From Saccoglossus kowalevskii (taxonomy: Eukaryota > Hemichordata > Enteropneusta > Harrimaniidae), in NCBI RefSeq assembly GCF_000003605.2, contig NW_003135342.1, forward strand, positions 209,906 to 245,729: a DNA stretch of 35,824 nucleotides. Direction: 5' to 3'. The position numbers were made by a program, and so were the translations under genes. Positions 22,522 to 32,900 of the stretch are shown in pieces. Below the pieces are notes generated by a model. The model did not search any database, was not told the DNA's origin, and saw only the letters and a program-made list of their open reading frames with translations. How positions within the stretch are numbered: the stretch's first letter is position 1; every line of letters begins with the position of its first letter.

Positions 22522-22689
22522 TTTTTGTCTGCGCATCCTCAGTAGTGTTCAACCACAAAGATATATGCCCAAATAAGTCTCACAATGCCTTATTTGGAAA
22601 TGCAGTTTTTGTCTGCGCATCCTCAGTAATGTTCAACCACAAAGATATATGCCCAAATAAGTCTCGCAATGCCTTATTTGGAAATGCAG
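22522..22689. repeat. 84-bp perfect-period tandem duplication with CArG boxes
   Basis: Two head-to-tail copies (22522-22605, 22606-22689) differ at two positions. Each contains CCAAATAAG facing CTTATTTGG across about 10 bases, and the second arm forms CCTTATTTGG, which fits the SRF CArG consensus CC(A/T)6GG (22588-22597 and 22672-22681). The open frame reading MFNHKDICPNKS twice is a by-product. Confidence 0.9.
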
Positions 22690-24436
22690 TTTACGTGCAA
22701 GCACATCTCGATCTTATCAGCATTTCCTTTGCATGTTTCCCGCTCAAATTTCGTTTTTGTCATAATTGGTGAATACAGCCACACTCTTGTGGTGTTGTGT
22801 TATGTTGTGTTATTTTAGTCTATTTCCACTGTCAGTGGCTGCTTTACTCGTTTAGTCAACATTTCCCCCAACGTTTACAAATAAATTCGCCTTGTTTTTT
22901 TCAAAAATGTTATAAGCAATGAATAATTAAGTCCACTTGGGCCAAAATTATTAAAAAAAAAATATTGAAAGATATATAAATATGTGCAAAAAGTTGCATT
23001 GAAGTGGTTTGTCTCAAACTACCACTGGACGTCATCAAACCTACAAAATATCTTGACGGACAATTTAGCGGTAAAATAGGGTATACCCCCGAGGGATTAA
23101 AGCCTATTTCCCCCCAAAAAAATATTTGCGCAGCAACTATTATGAACGTTTCACTGCATATTTTATTATTGTTTTCAGACCAAACGTAATTTATTATTGG
23201 CTATAGGTCTTGATCAAAATTGTCCCAAAAAAACTTAGTTTTTTGTGAAATATGATAAAATTGAGGTAATTCGGCGTTCATCAGAAATCATGATTTTCCA
23301 CTCCTAAATCCCAATTTCGGAAGTCATTATTCGACTAAGTCGTGACCTGATTGGCTACTCAACCCTAAGGCCTATTAATCTGACCAATCAGGGAGCAGCT
23401 TGTTTATTGACAGGTTTTTTTCGAAGTATCAAACTCTGGCTTGTATATATGCTATACAACTAATGTGATATCATGCTACTAAAGACAACGGCAGGGAAAT
23501 CGTTTTTTTTTTCTTATGGGACTACAACGCACCATGTGCTTTCAAAGTCACGTACAATGTCAGACAACGTCCCTAAATGATTGAACTTCAGTGGTGATGC
23601 TACAGCATCTGTGTTTGATCAGAAAGGACAAAGACGGAACCTGGTCAAGTATTGAACTGAATAAAGCCCACTTAAGGTCAAGTTGGGATGTGAGAACGTT
23701 AACTTGGTCATATGACTTGTGGTACTACTAACAGCGTTTTTGTTTAATGCTGTCGTACCGGGAGGAGGGGTTGCTTGTTTTAATATTCAACGTCAGACCT
23801 GGAAATCATATGTAATTAACTAACGTTTACGTCATTCCTTCCACCAAGAGTGAAGAAATACCATAAAAAACAACACGTGCTGTCCAACCCATCGCTGGTA
23901 ACGAGTGCATTGTGGGTAAAGAATGAGGCGCCAATCGAATTCTTGTTACTTGCATAGATGTTGGGGCATTCAAATTGTTCAAAAAAAAAATGGTTTATCC
24001 GAAGCAGATTTAGTGGCACCACGCTTTGGTCGTGATTTTTCACTTGACTGGAAACCATTTGCATTGTATTTGTTCATGTTGATCGGTGTAATCCGTATTG
24101 TAACTTCTGTAATCTGTTCATTGTTGGTGAAAACGGTCAGTTAGAAGTGACTGTCGTCTGCGAGATATTAATAGTCTTTGAACAATGTGCGGACATATAT
24201 GTTGAATCAAAGTCTTGTTTTTTGTCCCACATCAACTAAAGTTTTTTTTTTTTCATTTAAAATGAACAACCAAAGAAACAAATTTATAAAATCGTGAACT
24301 GAACTGTGTCGAAACGTTAACGAGCTTTTATCGAAATGAAATGAACCATTGTTTCGAATGGCTTACTTCCAAGTTAGTGTCTCCTGTCATCAAATCAACG
24401 CTGCGAGTTGTTGCCGCGCTTAACTGCATGGCACAT
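22690..24436. other. No gene recognised
   Basis: The stretch 22910-22995 (TTGGGCCAAAATTATT and following) resembles the interior of the CCCTTTGA element and may be another decayed copy. CCTGATTGG (23346-23354) and CCAATCAGG (23384-23392) form an inverted pair. Frames near 23816-24144 on both strands are unsupported. Confidence 0.45.
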
Positions 24437-24569
24437 TTAAAGCGCGGTTGTCGTCGCGCAGCGCGTGTTCGTATTTCATGTAAATAAACAATGTATTTTA
24501 CATGCGTTGTATACGTCGCTATGAGTCCCATGTTGAACAGGACGCGGCGCGACGACTGCCACGCTTTAA
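24437..24569 (-). mobile_element. TTAA-bounded miniature transposon, family 1, copy 3
   Basis: A 133-bp element bounded by TTAA on each side, inverted relative to the copies at 13165 and 32164 and very similar to both over its full length. A stray partial end (CCGCGCTTAA) lies just to its left. Confidence 0.85.
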
Positions 24570-25762
24570 CTGATCATACAAGCCGACGATAAAACGGGTC
24601 CAAGCGGCAATAATAAGTGCACGTCTGTTTCAGAAAAGGCCGTCGGGGATTCAACAAGTGGTTCTCAGTTCCTGACCGCTTTAGTATTTCGTCGCTTGAT
24701 GAAAAGCGTTCCAAAGCGCAGCCGCTTATTTCCAAATCTGTGTTAAGTGACAAAACATGTAATTCTGAAATACTATCCCAAGATACAAATATATGGCTTT
24801 TACCCCCCAAGGAAGCTCAATCAAGGAGTCCATCTCGCAACAAAAATGTTTGATTTTCCATCGATAAGCTGCATGGTCGTTAATAAGAAAAGGAGACACT
24901 GGTCGTTCACGTTTTATGGGAGTAGGGTTTCAACGCTTTTAGCTAGCCCGTCACTGATACAGTTTAAGTTTTCATTCCGTAGATCAACTGAACATGAGTG
25001 GCTATTCTCGGTACGGTGTAGTTAGTAATCGGCTCCAATAGAAGGGCGTGATCTCGAGAGCACTTTAACGACCTCTACCATTCAGTTTTAGAATAGTCCC
25101 CCTCAACACCTGGAAATCTTATCCTAAGCCGTTTTTTTTCGGCAGACGTCTAACTCCGTTTTCAGCTAATGGGGTATTTAGTTTGTTAAAAAGGTCACGA
25201 TTCTGGCATTCTTGTGTGAAAGCAGTTGAGTATCAGACCCAGTCAATCGCTGGATTTTCTGGAGTGTATAGAATTTGGAATTTCGAATATCTCTTAAGCA
25301 CTGGCGGCCAACGGAACGATGTTTTTTTTTTGTTTCGAGTTGAATGACTCATAATTGAAAACGCCCTCAGTGTTACGAATCGTCCAATGATATCGTATAG
25401 CTAATGATTTATTGGTACTCCATGCTTTTCTAATTTGGAAAAAAATACTAGATAATAATAGATATGCATTACGGTGCCCTCTTCTTGTTTGCGTCCTGTA
25501 AATAGAAACTGGTGTGTTTACTCGTTTTACACAACATCTAGTCGACACAAGTTCATACTCGCTCGCAAATCAACAAACGTCCCCCACCCATTCTGCATTC
25601 AGCACGGTTTCAAATCGATATCCATTCATACGACAAAAAATCTACCAATCAGTTGATTGCAGAAACGATATGTTTTTCTGTAACCGGTGAATAATTTTGA
25701 ATCTATTTTGGTCCCGACATCTCATAAAATAAAATAATTTACTCTCAGCGCAACAAAAGCAT
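24570..25762. other. No gene recognised
   Basis: Both strands at 24574-24853 are open for 78 codons, but no domain is recognised. Nothing else is supported. Confidence 0.4.
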
Positions 25763-25875
25763 TCCTTTCCTCATTATAAATATTTATAAATGTTATGAAC
25801 TGAAATTGAAACAAGACTGGAAGACCGAATAACATTTTCAAATGACGTGGTTACACACGACGTCCATTGATTGGC
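25763..25875. repeat. CCAAT / CRE-half-site module, copy 2 (inverted)
   Basis: Read on the complement it gives GCCAATCAA, then ACGTCATTTG and AAATGTTATTC, then ACATTTATAAATATTTATA and GAGGAAAGG. This matches the 15967 copy over about 110 bases. The CRE here is reduced to the ACGTCA half. Confidence 0.6.
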
Positions 25876-25930
25876 TTAACTGCTGTCGAATTTCATAAAA
25901 ATGTATAAAAAATAAGAGAATGTTTTTGTT

Positions 25931-25950
25931 GTACAGTACAGTACAGTACA
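25931..25950. repeat. (GTACA)4 microsatellite
   Basis: Four exact copies of a pentamer in AT-rich non-coding sequence. Confidence 0.95.
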
Positions 25951-28414
25951 ATGAAATCGAGCACAAAATTCAATATAAATACACTGGTAAGTTGTATACT
26001 TGGTTCGACAAATCAAGTGCGAGATCACCGTACGTACCAGTCAGTGGTCACGTGGCTTGCTTCTAGTGCAAAGTTGCTTGTTTTTGACTACATGGGACAA
26101 TAAACTCGTGATTGTACAACATCGATACTGAAGTGGTTACGTTTCTTCCCGTCGTCGAGTGCAAACACAGACTCGAACTGGTGATGACTGACATGAGGCC
26201 AATGAACAACACTCGACACCGGCAAACCGTCGTAACTCAATACTCGCCAGACGAACAACAAAAGAAAGCGATGTTTTCATTTTCGCTGTTGGTTTTCACT
26301 TTTTTTTTGTTTACATCGCAATTGTTATCGTGTCCCCTCCAGGAAAGTTTTGAGAGCACTATAAAGTTCCTTTCGTGTCACGATACTGCACTAGATGTCT
26401 GAATATAGTGATTTTGACATCAACTGTTTTTTCCCAGGACGAAATTTTGCAGTTTTTTGGGAAATATTTTTAACCGGAATTCACATGTGACTATTACTCA
26501 TTGTACTTATATTTAACATATTTTAAAATCCGTTTCTTCACCAGACTTTACCATTTGTTGAATGTTTATTTATTGTAAAAAAAAAAAGAAAGAATGGCAA
26601 CGAAGACAACAACACGGCAGACGGACTCTAAACAGACGTCAGTTTACTGGAAATGAACGAGGCGTGGGAGTAGGCGATCAATCACGTAATAATACGAGGA
26701 ATTCTTAGTGCCATAACAAGCATAATTTGTGTGTCACCTGAGTGTTATGTAACACGGAGCAGATAAAAACCCATACCACCACAGTGTTACGTCATATACT
26801 GCCGAACATTTTTTACGCGCTGCCTGGAGCCGAGGTTCTCCTGAAATTTCGGGGTTATATACGACGGTCCGATAGCTAAGGATTGTGAGGTAGCAACGGT
26901 TCATTTTGACAAGTTCACGTGTGTATTTTCGGAATTTATATTCAGTCCCTCCAAAAAAACCGACTGAGATAAAAAATCCTGACAAATTGGAGCAAATGAT
27001 AAGGCGGTGTCAACAAAATTAGCATACGAGGCGCGTGCGATGATTATTTGCGTACGGTGTTTAGCGCCAGAGTAGCATACATTTTGCGACTGCGGCTCGG
27101 ATTGATACATACATGTAACTCTGACGGTAATTACTCGTGTCCTCTGCTGACGTCAACCTAAGATAAATTATAGCGGGATTATGCATAACATTTCAGATTT
27201 AACAGATTTAAACTAACGTGATCAGGTAGAACTAACGTATTTTTAACTTTTCGAGTAGCAATATTTTTGAAGTAACTGACAACGAATTTTTCAATTGAAA
27301 TTAAACTCGAAAGTAGGTATGTAATAAATATTTTTATAAACAAAATCAAATAAATTCTTATGCTTCGATACACGGATACGTGAGCGACAACTGGCTAATG
27401 ATTCCTTTAATTTTCCGTTGAAAATCGCGGGAATAATATGGGTAAATCGCTAAACTTTTCGAAATTGCGAGAAAAGGATGGCACTATCGCGAAAAAAGCA
27501 AATCAACAAGTGGTTGTGATGCGCCATTACCCACGTGGTTATCTCGCGATCTCGGCACACAGGTCACGTGACTCGGAGTCGTTGTTTTATTTATCCAGGA
27601 CCCAGTCTCTTGTGAACCGGTCTGGCCAGATATCGGAAGGGATAACTTTATAGACAGCTGCACGGAGTAGTTAACAAACTGTTAAAGCTTACCATATGTG
27701 CGCAAATGACATTCGACTCTAATCCAATTATTTCGATGTTTACAAATAATATTCGCTTTGGTGGAAATAGAGAAACGGCGTCAAGCTCTATTCAGAAAAC
27801 GCATGCACGGTTCGTGTGTTTTAACACAGATCCTAGTGGCCTGTATTTGTCAGCCCATGGAGCTCTAAGGTCAACTGAACGGTACAAAATATCCGACAAT
27901 GACTGGAACAGAACGGCTTGTCCGGCGTTCAGGAGCTATCTTCACGTTATTTTGTTTTTTATTCAACGTAAGCTTATTGTTATCGGCCATTCTCTAAGTT
28001 TTATTGATTTTCTTTCATTGATGCAGTATTAACGCTTTTTACACGAATTCTTGTGCAGGTGGTGTAAGTTCAGTGTGGTTTTCTTAGAGTATATACAATG
28101 TACGTCATAACTTCGAAACCAATTTGAAATCGGAAAGACCGTGTGTCAATATACACATACATGGAAAGAAGGATAAACACAGGGTTATTTTAGACAGTCG
28201 AACAAAAGATGACCCGATACCCCTGCTAGGCCCTATGTACATTGTAAGACGGGCAAGCGTTCTTTTAGAATAATGCTGTATATAGTGGTATTAACATATT
28301 TTGAGCCAACTCCGGCAATACGGACACCAGCAAGCTTCGCGAATGATCATTTCCCCCGCATTGAATAAATTGACAAAACAACAACAAAAATCAACTCATG
28401 TTTGTCAATCCGAA
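25951..28414. other. No gene firmly recognised
   Basis: A frame at 26112-26402 (+) ends with a leader-like stretch, MFSFSLLVFTFFLFTSQLLS, but has no credible donor site after it and stops 30 codons later. Frames at 26734-27110 (-), 27438-27653 (+) and 27706-28032 (+) show no domain. Confidence 0.4.
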
Positions 28415-28519
28415 TGTTTTCGGCAACACCTTGTGTCATCCGATCATGTTCGACAACATCGTGGGCCATCTAAAGAGTGTTCGGCGGGCAACATCGTTGG
28501 CCACTCGAAGCGTGTTCGT
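28415..28519. repeat. Degenerate ~32-bp tandem repeat
   Basis: Units beginning TGTTTTCGGCAACA (28415), TGTTCGACAACATCG (28447), TGTTCGGCGGGCAACATCG (28478) and TGTTCG (28513) give spacings of 32, 31 and 35. The overlapping open frames reflect this. Confidence 0.6.
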
Positions 28520-29922
28520 TTTTTTTCTTTTAAATATATTTCTTTATATGACGAAGACGATTATTATTATAATTTTAGCAAGTCTACAATGATATCACAC
28601 CCTTTTTTTTATATTTAATTATTAAAGTGACATATAATAGAGCAACACACTATTTCCCCAACACGGCAAATCTTTAGGTGTTCTACACCCCCCCCCCCAC
28701 GTTGCTTCGTGAAGGACACTAGCAATATGTCACCGTATAAATTTCGCAGTCGATTTACCGGCTGATATATTCTGATTAAATTCAAATACTCATTTTGGAT
28801 TATAAATGACACATCAAAAAACAAGCCTACCCGAGCTGACGTGCGTTATTCTGTACCAATCGGGCTGTTTGATATTCGCGTTTTGATTTTACCGCCGAGT
28901 ATCCGGCCCATGTCAGTAAGCTTGGTCACGTGGTGCTGAGTTAAGATGCGTCACATTTTCGTTACGTCACATACTTAACGTGCACAGTATTTGAAGCGCA
29001 TTATTCGGTCAAGATATTCTTTTTAGTACCATTATTCGAAACATGATGCCAAGCGATCATTATAATCAGTCCTCAAAGAAGTGTATGTTTAAATAGTAGG
29101 GTACCTTTTGATATTGGGGGGGGGGGGTTGAAAATGTTTTATTTATGACTTTTGCCCAATTTGCATTATCCTGTGGCCGTGCATATTTTTCCTTCATTCA
29201 CTCATAACATTTTAAACCCCCCTCCCCCCACTTGATGTAGAGGAATTCCTAATACTAGTAATGCTCTTTACAAACGTAGTAAGGGAGACGCTTTACTTCC
29301 GGTGTCACAATTGGAAAAAAAAGTATTTCATTTGTTTTGTTTTTTCTGGCCAGTGGTTTTTTCAAGTTGCCGGTGTTTTGTTTTGTTGCTAAAATCGGCA
29401 TTTAATCACAAGCCTAACAAAAAGCCGAGTGGTCTGACGACCAGAATCGGGCATGCGGAAAGTATGCAACCAAGCTACGTGCACCCACGGCACCCATTTG
29501 ATGTAAAGCGCCACCTATCTACCATACGCTGAAATGTTTGTCTCATTAACTATTCATCGCCCCCGCCCCGTCATCAATATTCACGAAGCATTCAAATACG
29601 GGGTCAAACTGGAAAGAATACCCGGATGAACGCGCAGTAATTTCGCAAACCAGGTGAATAGCGACGCGGTTTTTGACGTTTTGAATATGTATTGGAATCG
29701 GGGGTCTCGCTTTGATAATAGACATGTAAACAGAGTGGCGTTCCGGGTTGACAGTTCGTGTAGCAAAATCATCGTATCGAATGACAAGCGTAGAAGTTGT
29801 AGGCGATCTACGCAGGCAATTGTTCGAGGTAGTTTGTGCAAAAGCTCTGCTCGGAGTATGTCACGGGCTCGGAAATCACAAACCTAACGTGCAACAAGTT
29901 GTCAGTTCAACATCACCGCGAA
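28520..29922. other. Upstream region of gene B, no gene recognised
   Basis: This holds runs of C (28688) and G (29116). A GC-box-like GCCCCCGCCCCG at 29559-29570 lies about 360 bases before the gene B start codon and may belong to its promoter. No clear TATA box is seen. Confidence 0.35.
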
Positions 29923-29983
29923 ATGACGCTCAAATGTAACATTGGAAGGAAACTGATCGTCGTACTATTGATGTTTTTGCATG
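29923..29983 (+). CDS. Gene B exon 1: signal peptide
   Basis: ATG at 29923 is the first ATG in a frame that stays open upstream. It codes MTLKCNIGRKLIVVLLMFLH plus the first base of an Ala codon, ending at a consensus donor (ATG/GTAAGT). The intron is phase 1, as is usual between a leader and an Ig domain. A non-coding first exon farther upstream cannot be excluded. Confidence 0.8.
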
Positions 29984-32900
29984 GTAAGTATCTTGTCGAT
30001 CCGTTATTTACCAACGGGGTTGCGTTGAACTGAACTTGTTTTGTTATATCCAATACACCCAATATCAACTTCAAACGGCCTGAATGACAAAACAGACTAT
30101 TTTGGGAATACGTTTTAATGAAGAAGCTATCAACACTCGCTAAAAGCTAGAAATTCGAAACATTCGCTCTAAAAAATTATTCGACTTTTTCGAAGCCGAA
30201 AAGTTCCCTATTAACACACCTAACCATTGTGTAGCTGGTGTTTAACACACACGGGTTACGCAGTTCGAATAACAACTCAATAACGTCATTTAATAACCGA
30301 GGTGGTTTCGCATTGCATCTTTCACCGCTACAGTCATGATTGATGTTTCGATTTCACACTATGAAAACAACATCAAGCTAACGTGAAAAGAGATCACTTT
30401 AAAGGCAACACTCGAAGTTTTTCTCCCAAAACGCTAGATGTCGCCCACTTTCAAGTTAAACGTTAGGTTACAGAGATTTGTTTTTTCAGCACTCCCCGTC
30501 GTGCGTGATGTGACCTCAAATCACCTTGTCGCAACCTTTGACCCCTAGACGTCAAGATGCAGGTGATTTCTGAATTAAGTCGAGACGTGGTCTATTATTG
30601 CACAGTCAGTGAATTTGCGGACGTGCGGTGACACAACGAATAAATGCGATGACGCAACATTTTCTCCCGCAGCCAATGAGCTTAGATGATGAAAGGATTC
30701 AAGTTGTGTACGCTGTGCGACGACCGTGGCGTACCAATATTCATTCCAGTGGAAGAGCTATTCGACGTCACGCAAATATTAAAAAAAAATATCACAGTGT
30801 AAAATTACAATAACAAATTTCGACCGACGTGTATAACAACAATGGCGTTGTTGTCTACGCAGTTTGTCCAGTATAACTCCCAATTCTTCAAATACCCACA
30901 CACACACATAATAACGTAAACAGGCACGTTTCTTTGCAAGTTTCTTTATCTCGGGTTTCTGTTATTATAGTTGCGTGGCAAATAACATAGACATACATCC
31001 GCTAAATATTTCATTTTAAACTCTCGTGAAAAAATGCCAGAATCAGTCTGTTTTCACAGGTGTCGTGGTGAAATAAAATAAAGCTGTCACCGTGGCAACA
31101 GCAGGGTGTGATACTCCGAGCTCGTTTGCTTGAATTAACGCACCACAGATACACAGAAAAGCACGCAAAACTTAACGCGTATAAATTCGTACAACTAGTC
31201 TTAATATGCCGTTGCGTGGGTCCAGTTTGCAAACAACTTGACTCTCCATATAGGCGGAAAGGTTTCCTTGAAAACGAGCAAACACGACATGCAAAATAGA
31301 TAAACTTCTCACGGGCAAATTTCTAATATCCCTTTGAGCATGTGCAGTAGCAAACAACAAGAAACATATTGTAACTTTTAGACTTGCTAAAGAAACACTT
31401 CGCCTATATTAGACAATAATTGTGAACCAAGCTCTATGCGATGTATAATGTAACTGACAGACCGAACAAAGAAGTAAATAAAGAACGCACACACATACGA
31501 TCAGACAGGCTTGATGTACGTAGTCGAATACGCGTGACCTTAGTGACCGACCATGGTTCTGTTATTAGGCGGATTAGACATCGTCTTTGTCCCGTGCTCC
31601 ATTGCACATTTGGCCACAAATGACCGTTATTGTCGGGCCCACCCCAAATGGTAAATTAAACAAACCATATCGACGTCTTCGAGTACAGACAGGCTACAGG
31701 ACCGTTTTTTTCAGACTCATAGCCGTTGATTTAAATACGCGTTTTTTGTATTAGAGGCGAGACGGGGAGGGGGAGGGAGGGTTAAAGCGGGGGTGTCGTC
31801 ACCTACGCATGCGTTAGGTGTCCGTAGCGTGTCATTTTTACAAACATGCGTCTACCCATGAGCCTTTGCGTTTTTAGCGCGTGTTGTTATCGTCGTTTGG
31901 ACTCAATTCCCGCGCGTGCGCAGGTGACGACCCTCCCGCTTTAAATTATTGCACTGTAATTCATTTGTATAATTAAAGGCACATCATTTTATTTAGGTAG
32001 ATTTTTGGAGTTTCAGTTTAATTTTTACTATAAGCATACATTCGAACCGACTTCGGCACGTACGTTGGTATATCCATCCGCCTGAGTGCGTTGGTCCAGC
32101 ATATAGACGGTAGTATGTAAACACATGTTATGATGAAATCGAATATATTTCAAGTGAATCCGGTTAAAGGGCGGTAGTCGTCGCGCCGCGTCCTGTTCGA
32201 TATGGGACTCATAGCGACGTATACAACGCGTGGAAAATACATTGTTTATTTACATGAAATTCGAACACGCGCTGCGCGACGACTGCCGCGCTTTAATTCC
32301 AAGGTCGGTCATGGCAATGAACCATTTCAATATATCACTGTCTGCATATATTATATCAAAGTCATTTTTGACCACCAATTTACTATGTGTTTTTTTTTCT
32401 CAAACAAAAACAACCTTTCAAACTCAATTCATCTTTTTTCACAGCTTCACTGTCGTTATCCGAGGTAACAGTTTTCACAAACTCAGTTCTAACGACCGAA
32501 GATGGAAACGACGAACAACTTCTTTTCTGTGGTTACGAAATCTCACCGCTAATAGAGGGCGCAGTTATATCAGTTGATTGGAAGAACGGAGTGCATCTTC
32601 TTGCTCGAAAGACAGTCGGCGGTCCGTCGGCCGGGCATATGACGACCAACTATCGCAAGTACGTGGATAGTCTATGTAGCGAAGGACTGTGCCTTTTAAT
32701 GTCGTTTATTGGGAGTGACGACGGTGATACTTACGATGATATTATAATGAGGTTGAACGAAATGAAGATGAAACAGTGGCACTCAATGTTTTTTTCTTGG
32801 CGGCGGCGGGGGGGGGGGGGTCGTTAAGACATCAATATACCAATATTATTTGGAGCATCCGTATTACATTAGTAATGCGTGTAATCACAAAGTACTAGTA

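Noticed and set aside
22545-22772. ORF with an internal repeat (MFNHKDICPNKS twice)
   Set aside because: It is created by the 84-bp tandem duplication; the repeat length is a multiple of three, so the frame persists by chance.
24574-24810. Minus-strand frame ending TCTYYCRLDPF, seen as an Ig F strand
   Set aside because: It lacks the Asp before the Tyr, the Trp and the first Cys at suitable spacing; chance match.
26112-26402. Leader-like MFSFSLLVFTFFLFTSQLLS as a possible first exon of another Ig gene
   Set aside because: No consensus donor follows in frame, and the stretch is driven by a T-rich tract.
32659-32827. Continuation of the gene B exon 2 frame to 32827
   Set aside because: It passes a good donor (AA/GTACGT) and ends in Arg/Gly codons from a G13 run; only splicing at 32658 rebuilds a V domain in phase.
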